Assembly (NCBI GenBank): GCA_036250195.1
Contig: JAVHZZ010000011.1
Span: 64,542,101 to 64,606,100 of the forward strand
Source: Mixophyes australis
Taxonomy: Eukaryota > Chordata > Amphibia > Anura > Limnodynastidae
Direction of reading: 5' to 3'
Length of the DNA: 64,000 nucleotides
In this document: piece after piece, positions 54,745 to 64,000 of the stretch
How the letters are laid out: each line of letters starts with the position of its first letter
How positions within the stretch are numbered: the stretch's first letter is position 1
Translations under genes and position numbers: made by a program
Notes under the pieces: model-generated
Database searches by the model: none
Told to the model about the DNA's origin: nothing
Seen by the model: the letters and a program-made list of their open reading frames with translations, nothing else

Positions 54745-55400
54745 TGTCAGGCGCTGTCCCCTCTGATCCTCTGTCAGACGGGGACGGACGCCCGACTTCC
54801 ACCGAGCGCTCTGTTGCTTAGCAACAGACCGCTGCGGCTTCCTGTGCTGTCTGTCGGTTGCATTCGCCCTCCTCCCGTCCTGTTGCTAGGCAACGGGACG
54901 CTACTATACCACGGCGTGCCGCCTCCCTGAGCCCTCCAATCATCTGCTGCTCTCCTCTATTTAATCCTGACTCTGGCGCCATTAGGGTGCCAGAGTAACA
55001 GGTTCAATACCTAAAGTTCCTGGTTTCCCTTTCTCCAGTCTCCTGTGTTTGCTCCCAGTCTTCCTGCTTCCTCGTTGTGACCCAGCTTGTGGACCATCCT
55101 TCGTTCTGTGTGACCCATTTTGCTCCGCGACCTCGGCTTGTTGACCATTCCTCTGGATTCTCCCTGGTAACTTGCATTCCCGATTTGGCTCGACCCGGAC
55201 CCTCTGACCCTTCTACACTACTCCGGCAACTGGCTAGCAGGACCGCAACCTGCGTACCCTGTGCAGCGAAGTCAAAACCTCCTTGCGGGGGTCCCTGGCG
55301 AATACCAGGGGTACGTTAGACTCCGCACCTGTTAGTCCAGTAGCGCTAATACCGGTTAGTGTCCTGCTCTTGTAATCCTCAAGAGGCCTACGGCCTGACA
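54745..55400 (+). repeat. 5' LTR of the chromovirus
   Basis: It is 656 bp with perfect 8-bp ends TGTCAGGC/GCCTGACA. A palindromic GTTGCTTAGCAAC block and a second GTTGCTAGGCAAC block occur in the first 160 bases. A TATA-like TCTATTTAATCC lies near 54956, a likely promoter for the element RNA. Confidence 0.93.
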
Positions 55401-55413
55401 GTTTACTCTGGCC

Positions 55414-56304
55414 ATGACTGACGGCTCCGGGGAACCCTCTGCTCGAGATCTCCTCCTCCATTTAGGGCAGCGAGTGGAACAGCAAGAAACTAACCAGGCT
55501 CAACTCCTTCAGTGCATACAAGGAGTGAGTTCCCGTCTGGATTCCCTGAATCTTCCTCAGGCAGCTGCTCCGGCTCCTTCTTCCCCTCCTAGCGTGAATG
55601 TTGCTTCACCCAGGACTCTACGGATCCCCACGCCGGAGAAGTATGACGGTGATCCCAAGGGATGTCGAGGATTTCTTAACCAATGCACCATCCAATTCGA
55701 ACTTGCACTGGAGAATTTCTCTTCTGAAAGAGTCAAAGTAGCCTACATTATTTCTCTCCTCACTGGACAAGCCCTGGCGTGGGCCTCCCCGCTTTGGGAG
55801 CGAAATGATGTATCCCTCCATAACTCTGCCATCTTTATAGAGAACTTTCGAAAGGTATTTGACGAGCCCGGCCGAGTGTCTTCTGCTGCTTCTAGTCTTC
55901 TGGCTCTTCGTCAAGGTTCGCTCTCGGCTGGTCAATACGCGGTACAATTCCGCACCTTTGCCTCTGAACTGGGGTGGAATGATGAGGCGCTGACAGCTAC
56001 TTACTGGCAAGGTTTGTCGGATCCTATTAAGGATGCCCTCGCCTCCCGAGATCTCCCCACCAAACTTGACGAGCTGGTATCTCTTAGCATTAAGGTGGAC
56101 ATCCGCCATCAGGAACTTTCTGTTGAAAGAGACCAGGACCGCCGCCCTGTTCGTTTGGCTCCTCGCTTCCAGTCTCCAGCCCCTCCAGCCGAGGAACCTA
56201 CGCAACTTGGGTGCTCTCGTCTGTCTCAGGATGAAAGGGAGTGTTAAATTAGGAACCGCCTTTGTCTGTATTGCGGGGAGTCCGGTCACCTACTATCTTC
56301 TTGT
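55414..56304 (+). pseudogene. Chromovirus gag (capsid and zinc knuckle), interrupted
   Basis: The ATG at 55414 lies only 13 bases after the LTR. The amino third has a coiled-coil-like LLLHLGQRVEQQETNQAQLL. The capsid region follows (RIPTPEKYDGDPKGCRGFL, then ALAWASPLW and FRKVFDEPG), with the retrotransposon Gag pattern. A TAA at 56245-56247 ends the frame after 277 residues, just before a CCHC knuckle (C-x2-C-x4-H-x4-C, 56263-56304) in the same frame. Gag would package the element RNA. Family proteins include the knuckle, so the stop is a disabling mutation. Pol follows in a different frame. Confidence 0.9.
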
Positions 56305-56317
56305 CCTAAGAGGCTGG

Positions 56318-57235
56318 GAAACTCACCTCTTTTTCGTAAAGAAGAAAGATGGCTTCTTAAGACCCTGCATAGATTACCGTTGCTTGAATGCTATCACCAT
56401 CAAGAATCGCTACCCTCTTCCCCTCATTCCAGAACTGTTCGATCGCCTTCGGGGTGCCAAGATCTTCTCCAAATTGGATCTCAGAAGGGCTTACAATTTA
56501 ATACGCATTTGAAGGGGTGATGAGTGGAAAACGGCATTCAACACCCGCAACGGACACTACGAGTACCTTGTTATGCCCTCCGGGCTCTGAAATGCTCCTG
56601 CCATTTATCAAGACTTCGTCAATGAGATCTTCAGGGATCTTCTGTACCAATCCGTGATTGTCTATCTGGACGATATTCTAATATTTTCATCCGATCTATA
56701 TTCTCATCGTTTTCATGTAAAGACGGTCCTCTCCCGTATTAGGAAACATTCTCTATATTGTAAGCTGGACAAGTGCCTCTTCGAATGTTCTCAAGTTCCC
56801 TTCCTTGGTTATTTGGTTTCTGGTACTGGCCTCCAAATGGACCCCAAGAAGGTGGAGGTTATTTTCAACTGGCCACTTACTGCTGGTCTCAAGGCTACGC
56901 AATGTTTCATCGGGTTTGCCAACTTTTACCGTCAGTTCATTAAAGGATTTTCTACCATCATCTGTCCTATCACGGCATTAACTCGCATAGGTGTTTGCTG
57001 CAAACCATGGCCTACTGAGGCAATAATGGCCTTTAAAACTCTTAAGGAGGCATTTATTGCGACTCCCATCCTCAAACAGCCAGACCAGGGGAGACCTTTC
57101 CTTCTTGAAGTTGACGCCTCCTCTGTACGAATTGGGGCTGTCTTATCCCAGAGATCTCCTTCTGGCACTTTGGAGACTTGTGGACTCCTTTCTAAAAAAA
57201 AATCTGTTAGTGAGTTAAATTATGGGATCGGAGAC
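56318..57235 (+). pseudogene. Chromovirus reverse transcriptase and start of RNase H, truncated
   Basis: Pol begins abruptly at about 56318 inside the reverse transcriptase ([20 protein letters not shown]). The aspartic protease and the first part of the polymerase are missing, so a deletion joins the gag end to mid-polymerase and changes frame by +1. The [11 protein letters not shown] block with the first catalytic Asp, and the YLDD box (about 56663-56674), are present. In-frame stops occur at 56510-56512 and 56588-56590. The start of RNase H (FLLEVDASSVRIGAVLSQ) is at about 57100-57150. The domain is then cut by the MITE at 57239-57417. Confidence 0.9.
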
Positions 57236-57238
57236 AAG

Positions 57239-57417
57239 GGGGTAAATGTATGAACATGCGGGTTCTTCAACACCCGCGTGTTTGGCGATTAAATTTCAAG
57301 CGGCGCTGAATTGTAAAGGGAAGTTTCCCTTTACAATACAGCGCCGCTTGAAATTTAATCGCCGAACACACTGAACACGCGGGTGTTGAAGAACCCGCAT
57401 GTTCATACATTTACCCC
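57239..57417. mobile_element. Palindromic MITE inserted in the RNase H region
   Basis: GGGGTAAATGTATGAACATG at the left and CATGTTCATACATTTACCCC at the right are perfect inverses. The arms run almost to the centre (TTGTAAAGGGAAGTTTCCC). The flanking triplets are AAG (57236-57238) and CAG (57418-57420), a 3-bp duplication with one change. The chromovirus reading frame resumes after it with the expected RNase H sequence, so the insertion is younger than the chromovirus. Confidence 0.93.
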
Positions 57418-59052
57418 CAGGAGCTCTTGGGCATCAAGATGGCGCTCAAAGAATGGTGCTACCTTCTCGAAGGGGCATTTCATCCATAACCGTGATGACA
57501 GACCACAAGAACCTTACCTACCTCCAGGAGGCACAATGTCTCAACCCCCGTCAGGCTCACTGGTCTCTTTTTTTTTTTTTTTTTCCCGATTTCAACTTAT
57601 CCTCACTTTCCGTCCTGGTTCCAAGAATTGCAAGGCCGTTGCGCTATCTAGATCATTTGATAATACAGATTCCTTAGCCTTTTCAGACAACAAAACTCTT
57701 CTGAACCCTATTCAGGTGGTGGCAATTACCAATTCCTCATCCGTCTCTCCTCCTCCTGGACGCTCCTTCGTAGAACCACACCTCCGCCCTAAATTACTAT
57801 GCTGGGCACATGAATCTAAATTTGCAGGTCATGCCGGCTTCAAGAGGACGAAGGAATTCCTTTCCAGACTCTACTGGTGGCCATCTCTGGGTTCTGACGT
57901 TCGTAAATTTGTATCAGCATGTTGTATATGTGCTCGCCACAAGACTTCTAGACAAAGTCCTCCTGGTCTTCTCCTTCCTCTCCCCATTCCCGACTCTCCT
58001 TGGATCAGCATCACGATGGATTTCATCACCGATCTCCCTCAGAGTCACGACTACAATACCATCTGGGTCGTGGTAGATCGCTTCTCCAAAATGTCCCACT
58101 TCATCCCTTGTAAAGGTCTTCCCTCAGCTCCTAAACTCGCAGACCTGTTTTTGAAAAATATATTCCGTCTCCATGGGTGTCCCCAGGAGATCATCTCTGA
58201 TCGGGGGGTACAATTTGTCGCTAGGTTCTGGAGAGCCTTCTGCACCAGGATTGGGGTTAAGCTCAAATTCTCTTCCGGCTACCACCCTCAGACGAATGGA
58301 CAAACGGAGCGAGTGAATCAGGACCTGGAGTGTTTCTTGCGGTGCTTTGCCTCTGACCATCAGACTTCCTGGAGTGACCTCCTTTACTGGGCCGAATTCG
58401 CCCATAACAACCTTCTACATTCCTCCTCTGGCCATTCACCCTTCTTCGTTGTCTATGGGAGACATCCCACTCCTCCTCTTTTATCAGAGGCTCCACTTTC
58501 CTTTGTGCCGGCTAATGACTCCCTCATCCATGACTTTTCTCAAATCTGGAACCAGACCAAAACAGAACTTTCTACTTCAGTACAACGACATAAGAGAGCT
58601 GCTAACTGCCATAGGAGGAGTTTTCCAGTTTTGAGAGTGGGAGACCGTGTTTGGCTGGCTACTCGCAACCTCCGACTCCAAGTTCCATCGATGAAATTTA
58701 CTCCCAGGTTTATTGGTCCTTTTGCCATCTCTCAAATCATTAATCCTGTTTCATACAAGCTTTCATTATCTCCTTCCCTCAAAATCCATAACACTTTCCA
58801 CATTTCCTTGCTGAAACCTCTATTCCTCAACTAATTCTTCAAGGAACCTGTCTCTCCTCCACCCATCAAGACCTCTCTGGGAGATGAATTCGAAGTAGAG
58901 AGAATTCTGAAGAGAAGTTTTGTACGGCGCAACCCTCAGTATCTGGTACATTGGAAGGGCTATGGTCCTGAGGAGAGATCCTGGGTCCCGGAGGCCGATC
59001 TGCATGCTCCTCACCTCCTTGCTAATTTCCTGGAGAGGACCAATCCTTCTTT
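57418..59052 (+). pseudogene. Chromovirus RNase H end, integrase and chromodomain
   Basis: After the end of RNase H ([20 protein letters not shown]) a poly(T) run near 57569 shifts the frame. Integrase follows: an HHCC zinc finger (HESKFAGHAG ... CCICARHK, about 57810-57945), then the core with Asp in MDFITDLP, Asp in IISDRGVQF and Glu in QTERVNQDLE. A stop at 58832-58834 is followed in the same frame by a chromodomain (EVERILKRSF ... YLVHWKGYGPEERSWVPEADL, about 58890-59020). In live chromoviruses the chromodomain directs integration to marked chromatin. The integrase core looks nearly intact, unlike the front of pol. Confidence 0.92.
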
Positions 59053-59073
59053 GAGAGGGAGGAAGGGAGGGGG
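59053..59073 (+). promoter_or_regulatory. Polypurine tract of the chromovirus
   Basis: A 21-base pure purine run (GAGAGGGAGGAAGGGAGGGG and one more G) ends 3 bases before the 3' LTR. It is the plus-strand primer site for reverse transcription. Confidence 0.85.
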
Positions 59074-59076
59074 TAC

Positions 59077-60403
59077 TGTCAGGCGCCGTCTCCGCTGATC
59101 CTCTGTTAGACGGGGACGGACGCCCGACTTCCGCCGAGCGCTCTGTTGCTTAGCAACAGACCGCTGCGGCTTCCTGTGCTGTCTGTCGGGCGCATGCGCC
59201 CTCCTCCTGTCCCGTTGCTAGGTAACGGGATGCTACTATACCACGGCGCGTCGCCTCCCTGAGCCCTCCAATCATCTGCTGCTCTCCTCTATTTAAGCCT
59301 GACTCTGGCACCATTAGGGTCCCAGAGTAAGAGGCTCAATACCTAGTGTTCCTAGTTTCCCTTTCTCCAGTCTCCTGTGTTTGCTCCTAGTCTTCCTGCT
59401 TCTTCCCGGCTTGTCGACCATCCTTCGTTCTGTGTGACCCTTTTTTCTCCGTGACCTCGGCTTGTTGACCATTCCTCTGGATTCTCCCTGGTACCTCGCA
59501 TTCCCGATTTGGCTTGACCCAGCCCGTCTGACCCTTCTACACTACACCGGCAACTGGCTAGCAGGACCGCGACCTGCGTACTCTGTGCCATCCATGTTTT
59601 GCTAATCTGCATGTCAGCTCCGTACAGTCTTCAGTATAGTATATGGCTGTTGAATGGAATCTGTAATAAGTAAATTAGTCATTTATTTAATACAGCCGAA
59701 GTAGTAACGAAAAGAACCAGACTACTGCTGCCTCAGAACCTCTTGACTTCATTTACTGTTTCTTGAATTGTCAAGCCGGTTCATCAACAGGAAAGGATCA
59801 GAAGGGCACTGACGGTGGTCACAGATTCATCAGAGCAAACTGCCGGAGGATCCAAGATACAGCCTACAACACCCAGAATCCCTTGATTGCATTCTGTTGG
59901 CTGGATTTTGACACAACAATCAGCGCTCACCGTCAGGCGGCCAGCCTTTCTCCAGGAACACAGTGGTTATCATCAGATGCATTACGGATTTAATACATAA
60001 ACTGCAGTCCTTGGGAGGACGGATACCATCAAACAGAGTAAAACTTTTTGTTCAGAATTGAGCCTACAATGGTATTTATGCTTTATAAACTATATTGATT
60101 AGAGTTAAGTCTACCTGAGAGCTGGAGAGACATTAGTGCATTTATCGTTGTGGAACACAATATATTAATTCTATGCGCTAAAGTATTGTGTTTAAGTGTG
60201 TTTGTAGATGTGTTTTGTTACATGTACCGTCACTGAGCGCTGCAGAAACTATTTGCGTACTCTGTGCAGCGAAGTCCAAACCTCCTTGCGGAGGTCCCTG
60301 GCGAATACCAGGGGTACGTTAGGCTCCGCACCTGTAAGTTCAGTAGCGCTAATACCGGTTAGTGTCCTACTCTTGTAATCCTCAAGAGGCCTACGGCCTG
60401 ACA
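59077..60403 (+). repeat. 3' LTR of the chromovirus, split by an insertion
   Basis: Homology to the 5' LTR runs from 59077 to 59588 and from 60268 to 60403 (about 648 bp together). It ends in GCCTGACA. Differences from the 5' LTR include CGTCTCCG for TGTCCCCT near the start and a shortened CTTCTTCCCGGCTTG segment. Confidence 0.92.
59589..60253. mobile_element. Unidentified 665-bp insertion with 14-bp target duplication
   Basis: TGCGTACTCTGTGC is present on both sides (59575-59588 and 60254-60267), and the chromovirus LTR resumes exactly after it. The insert has no obvious terminal inverted repeats or poly(A). Its right end reads CACTGAGCGCTGCAGAAACT. A 14-bp duplication suggests target-primed insertion of a LINE- or SINE-like fragment, but I recognise no protein. 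Confidence 0.8.
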
Positions 60404-60408
60404 ACAGG

Positions 60409-60888
60409 CAGGCAGTGCCTTGACATGGCTTTGCAGAAGCACCTTTGTTACTGTTAGCTAGGACAAACCACAACCCCTTTGCATACCTCTCACAAAAACC
60501 AGGGCACATTTATGTTCTGTGTGTACCTAAGTATGTAAATACAACCCAGCATAATAGTGCTAAAGGAGAGGGTCACTTCAGTATTAGTCTTCCCAGTCGT
60601 ATCCTACTTCCATGTTTGCAATAAACAGCAAACTTTAAAGATTACTGTCATGTTACATTACATATTGCACAGCAGCATGAATTTATCTTTGTGGGAATGT
60701 CTCCAATCTAAATGATCTGCATGTACTTTTCCTCTCTCTCTTCTCTTTTGTTAAACAGATTATATACAATGTATCTTAATGGCCCTTAGTAGATACCTGG
60801 CTTTACAAGCCATCGCCGCTTTAAATTTCCCCTGCAAAGTCGCCGATTTCCGGCAACTTGCAGAAATTGTACCTTCATACGTTTACCA
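60409..60888. other. Non-coding sequence with a possible MITE end
   Basis: Near 60779-60890 a stretch with GCCATCGCCGCTTTAAATTT and TACCTTCATACGTTTACC resembles one arm of a MITE of the GGGTAAATGTAT type, without a second arm. Confidence 0.4.
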
Positions 60889-61275
60889 CTAGAAGCGAGA
60901 GGGGAGGATGATGAGCTCTGTTTTGAACATGCTGAGCTTTAAGTAGTGTTCATGCATCCAAGTGGAGTGATAGAGAGACATGTTGGACACATGGAATAAA
61001 AAAGGAGGATAGGAGAGGTAGATTTTAGTATCTTCTGAATAAAGTTGGTAGAGGAGGCCAAAGTAACATGTCAGTTCATAAAGAAAATAGATATAAAGAA
61101 AGGAGAGCAGAGAACACAACCTTGGTGGAGCCCAACAAATAGAAAGAATGGAGGGGAGGATGTGCCACAAGTAGTGACACAGACAGAGCATTTAGATCAG
61201 TTGGAAGTGAATGAGAAGAGAATAGTGCCACAAAGGCCAAGGAAGTGAAGGCTGTTCAGGAGAAGAGGGTGGCAG
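60889..61275 (-). pseudogene. L2 LINE reverse transcriptase fragment
   Basis: The minus strand encodes a degraded version of LLYQLYSEDTKIYLSYPPFL, then YLKLSMFKTELIILP. This is the Y-x-D-D box and the following KTEL motif of L2 polymerases, as seen intact at about 62870-62999. Stops and changes show that it is dead. Confidence 0.75.
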
Positions 61276-61281
61276 CAGCTA

Positions 61282-61430
61282 GGGCAGCACAGTGGCCTAG
61301 TGGTTAGCACTTCTGCCTTACAGCACTGGGGTCATGAATTTGATTCCCGACTATCGCCTTATCTGTGTGGAGTTTGTATGTTCTTCCAGTGTTTGCGTGG
61401 GTTTCCTCCGGGGGATGGTTTCCTCCATGG
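61282..61430 (+). mobile_element. tRNA-derived SINE head
   Basis: GGGCAGCACAGTGGCCTAGT, then GGTTAGCACT, gives a polymerase III A box, and GAATTTGATTCCC a B box. The conserved CTGTGTGGAGTTTGTATGTT and GGGTTTCCTCCGGG follow. It is the same family as 12745-13050. The tail is missing. Confidence 0.78.
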
Positions 61431-61825
61431 CTTTCTATCACATATTAACAATTCCAACACATTCATCTGTGGTTTTAAGTCTGATGCCTTTATTGACCTT
61501 CATGACTTTTTATTCAAGTTGACATTTAAGACAATTGATGTTCTAACAAATGCTTTTAACTTCAGTTAACTTTTTTTGTGCGTTCCTTGTTTGAAACTCA
61601 TTCCGCCCCCCTTGGTCTTTGTAAACTGTAGTTACAAGGTCTAAAAGGATGAGTTGTCTTCCTCTGCACCCTAGTAGTTTATATAATTTCCATTTGGTGT
61701 CAAACCTATTTCATCAATCCTCTTCTACAAGGCGTCTATCTCCACTTATTGTTGAGACTGGTATTTGGGCATACACTAATCAAGGAAAAGGTAAAGTTGC
61801 TGCTCATCTGTAAGATGTATTTACC
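61431..61825. other. Non-coding, no feature recognised
   Basis: No open frame with coding character and no repeat ends were found. Confidence 0.4.
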
Positions 61826-62149
61826 AAGTATTATTATTATTATTATTATCGTTTATTTATAAGGCGCCACAAGGTTTCCGCAGCGCCGTACACAATACAA
61901 ACAATGGACAGTACAGGGAATAACAGTACAATACAATAAACGAGTAGTACCAAAACTTCAGAGGCTCCAGGCAAGGCAAGTGAGTGGAGGTTGGAGCAGA
62001 AGAGAAGGTAGCGAGACAGGAGGTAGGAGGTCCCTGCTCATACGAGCTTACATCCTATAGGGAGGGTAGACAGACGACAGGCACAGAGGATGTCGGAGGA
62101 GTGGAGCAAGCGCTCCCGTCTACTGAGGAGAGTGAGCATGGAGAGAGGG
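61826..62149 (-). mobile_element. 3' untranslated region of the L2 LINE
   Basis: On the minus strand the region after the stop codon contains GTAAGCTCGTATGAGCAGGG and ends GCGGAAACCTTGTGGCGCCT, TATAAATAAACGATA and an (ATA)n run. This microsatellite-type tail is the usual L2 3' end and defines the insertion boundary near 61826. Confidence 0.88.
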
Positions 62150-64000
62150 TTAGGTGGAAGGCTGGTAGGCAATGCGGAAGAGATGAGTTTTGAGTGCCCG
62201 TTTGAAGGAGCACAGGTTAGGTGACAAACGGATGGACCGTGGGAGGTCATTCCAGTGCAGGGGGGCAGCACGGGAGAAGTCTTGAATTCTGGAGTGGGAT
62301 GAGGTGATCAGAGTGGAGGAGAGGCGACGGTCATTGGCTGAACGCAGGGGCCGGGCGGGAGTGTGGATGGAGAGGAGATTGGAGATGTAAGGGGCAGTGG
62401 AGTGGGAGAGAGCCTTGTATGTGAGGGTAAGAAGTTTAAAAAGGATTCTGTAAGGGAAGGGGAGCCAGTGTAGGGCAAGGCAGAGAGGGGAGGCAGAAGA
62501 GGAGCGGCGAGAAAGGAAGATAAGCCTCGCAGCCGCATTGAGTATAGAACGAAGGGGGGCGAGGCGAGAGCGGGGGAGGCCGGTGAGGAGAAGGTTACAG
62601 TAGTCCAGCCGGGAAATGATAAGCGCGTGGATAATAGTTTTGGATGCTTCATGAGATAGGAAGGGCCGGATGCGGGCAATGTTGCGAAGTTGTAAGCGAC
62701 AGGATTGGGCAAGGGATTGAATGTGGGGGGCAAAAGAGAGAGAGGAGTCGAGGGTGACTCCCAGGCAGCGGAGTTGGGGGACAGATGAGATAGTGGAGTT
62801 GTTGACAGTGATGGAGAGATCCATGTGGGATGGGGACTGAGATGGAGGGAAAACAATGAGTTCGGTTTTGGCAATGTTAATTTTGAGAAAGCGTGAGGAC
62901 ATCCAAGAGGAGATGGCAGAGAGGCAGTCAGATACACGAGAGAGGAGGGCGGGGGAAAGATCGGGAGAGGAGATGTAAAGTTGAATATCATCGGCGTATA
63001 GGTGATACTGAAGACCGAATGAGGTGATGAGAGCACCGAGGGAGGTAGTGTAGAGTGAGAAGAGTAGAGGGCCAAGAACCGAGCCCTGAGGGACTCCTAC
63101 AGGGAGGGTGGAGGGGGGGGAGGAAGATCCAGAGATAGAAACAGAGAAGGAGCGATTGGCGAGGTAAGAGGTGAACCAAGTGAGGACAGAGCCAGAGAGA
63201 CCGAGAGAGTGAAGGGTCTGCAAGAGGAGGGGGTGGTCAACGGTGTCAAAGGCTGCAGATAGGTCAAGGAGGATGAGGAGGGAGAACTGACCCCTGGATT
63301 TAGCAGAGAGGAGATCATTAGTAACGTTGGTGAGTGCGGATTCGGTGGAGTGGAGGGGGCGGAAACCAGATTGGAGGGGGTCAAGGAGGGAATAGTCTGA
63401 GAGATGACAGGTGAGGCGGTTGCAGACAATTCGCTCGAGAAGTTTAGAGGCAAAGGGGAGAAGTGAAATGGGGCGGTAGTTGGCGAGTGAGGTGGGATCA
63501 AGATTGGGTTTTTTTAGAATAGGAGTGATAAGGGCATGTTTGAAGGAGGAGGGGACAGTGCCAGAGGAGAGAGACAGGTTGAAGAGGTGAGCTAAATAGG
63601 CACAGATAGTGGGGGAGAGGGATCGGAGAAGGTGAGAGGGGATGGGATCCAGGTGGCAGGTGGACGGGGGAGAGGAACGAATGAGGGAGTTGACTTCATC
63701 GCCCGTAGTAGGGTGGAAGGAGCACCAGGGTGGGATGTGGGAAGAGGGGGGAGCGAGGAGAGAAGCAGGAGAGGAAGGGGAGGAGGAGATGCCAAGTCTA
63801 ATGGCCTCGATTTTGGAGGAGAAAAAGGATGCAAAATCAGTAGCAGAGAGGGAGAGTGGGATAGGAAGAGGAGGAGGGGTGAGGAGAGAGGTGAAGGTGG
63901 CAAAGAGGCGGCGGGGATTAGAGGACTGAGAAGAAATGAGGGACTTAAAGAAGGATTGTTTGGCGAGGGATAGGGTGGAGCAGTAGGAGGAGAGAATAAA
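62150..64000 (-). CDS. L2-clade LINE ORF2, reverse transcriptase part, open to the window edge
   Basis: The frame is continuous on the minus strand from 64000 to the stop at 62150-62152, about 616 residues, and its start is outside the window. Motifs in order are NPRRLF and [14 protein letters not shown] (linker), [92 protein letters not shown] (near 62990), KTELIVFP and a carboxyl block ending [14 protein letters not shown]. Both catalytic Asp residues of the YADD box are present and I see no stop or frameshift. Short frames on the plus strand and in other minus frames are shadows. The copy may be intact if the endonuclease and any ORF1 continue beyond 64000. Confidence 0.93.
   Translation of the reverse strand, partial: FILSSYCSTLSLAKQSFFKSLISSQSSNPRRLFATFTSLLTPPPLPIPLSLSATDFASFFSSKIEAIRLGISSSPSSPASLLAPPSSHIPPWCSFHPTTGDEVNSLIRSSPPSTCHLDPIPSHLLRSLSPTICAYLAHLFNLSLSSGTVPSSFKHALITPILKKPNLDPTSLANYRPISLLPFASKLLERIVCNRLTCHLSDYSLLDPLQSGFRPLHSTESALTNVTNDLLSAKSRGQFSLLILLDLSAAFDTVDHPLLLQTLHSLGLSGSVLTWFTSYLANRSFSVSISGSSSPPSTLPVGVPQGSVLGPLLFSLYTTSLGALITSFGLQYHLYADDIQLYISSPDLSPALLSRVSDCLSAISSWMSSRFLKINIAKTELIVFPPSQSPSHMDLSITVNNSTISSVPQLRCLGVTLDSSLSFAPHIQSLAQSCRLQLRNIARIRPFLSHEASKTIIHALIISRLDYCNLLLTGLPRSRLAPLRSILNAAARLIFLSRRSSSASPLCLALHWLPFPYRILFKLLTLTYKALSHSTAPYISNLLSIHTPARPLRSANDRRLSSTLITSSHSRIQDFSRAAPLHWNDLPRSIRLSPNLCSFKRALKTHLFRIAYQPST

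Larger units (their letters stand above)
54745..60403 (+). mobile_element. Ty3/Gypsy chromovirus, degenerate, with both LTRs
   Basis: Two LTRs in direct orientation begin TGTCAGGC and end GCCTGACA. They enclose gag, part of reverse transcriptase, RNase H, integrase and a carboxyl chromodomain, the order and ending typical of chromoviruses. ACAGG flanks both sides (54740-54744 and 60404-60408). No envelope gene is present. Breaks include a stop before the gag zinc knuckle, loss of protease and the start of reverse transcriptase, further stops in pol, a MITE in RNase H (57239-57417), a poly(T) run near 57569 and a 665-bp insert in the 3' LTR. LTR divergence (by eye about 14 differences in the first 180 bases) fits an old, inactive copy. 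Confidence 0.95.

Noticed and set aside
55618..56289. 223-residue minus-strand frame
   Set aside because: It is antisense to the chromovirus gag, with no independent support.
62308..63903. Ser/Pro/Leu-rich frames of 103-255 residues in other frames
   Set aside because: They overlap the L2 reverse transcriptase frame, which has all the conserved motifs.

Overview
The window looks like vertebrate nuclear DNA, most probably from an amphibian (a frog is my best guess). It is AT-rich and intron-like, and it is packed with transposon families that co-occur in amphibian genomes: hAT, PIF/Harbinger and TTAA-type DNA elements, L2 and CR1 LINEs, a Penelope-like element, tRNA-derived SINEs and Ty3/Gypsy chromoviruses. 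The species assignment is inference. There are no prokaryotic operons, rRNA genes or CRISPR arrays.

The most important host feature is a dispersed gene on the minus strand that I assemble from four exons: 51244-51369, 42580-42693, 38777-38858 and 32436-32562. Each has consensus splice sites, and the reading phases fit from exon to exon. The first two exons each encode a compact six-cysteine, trefoil-like domain. The third encodes one membrane-spanning helix. The fourth encodes a charged cytoplasmic tail with a stop codon and a nearby AATAAA. The predicted product is a type I single-pass membrane protein whose amino end lies outside the window or was not found. A possible terminal exon of another gene lies on the plus strand at 10131-10213.

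Layout. 1-2883: a short-TIR DNA element and an L2 scrap. 2884-6468: a hAT-type element holding two minisatellite arrays and a nested hAT MITE. 8275-9715: a decayed L2. 11-22 kb: hAT MITEs, a SINE, a TTAA-flanked element containing telomere-like repeats, and three more minisatellite blocks. 22880-25895: a nearly complete CR1-clade LINE with one visible nonsense codon. 25990-26945: a 38-bp minisatellite. 26975-28590: Penelope-like remains. 30074-31516: a broken Harbinger transposon with convergent MADF and nuclease genes. 32-43 kb: the 3' part of the host gene with intronic MITEs, an old Gypsy remnant with LTRs and a polypurine minisatellite.

43536-47740 is a 4.2-kb non-autonomous hAT element with a perfect 8-bp target duplication. 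It is filled with four tandem arrays. Two of these are diverged versions of one hairpin-forming unit with a compensatory stem change. 48.6-54.3 kb holds LTR pieces, hAT MITEs, the first trefoil-like exon and a long inverted repeat. 54745-60403 is a Ty3/Gypsy chromovirus with both LTRs and a 5-bp target duplication. It has lost protease and the start of reverse transcriptase, and was later hit by a palindromic MITE and by a 665-bp insert in its 3' LTR. 61826-64000 is an L2 LINE whose reverse transcriptase frame is open to the window edge.

Target duplications, terminal inverted repeats and nesting allow the insertion order to be read in several places. A recurring theme is hAT-like elements that each carry their own internal minisatellite.
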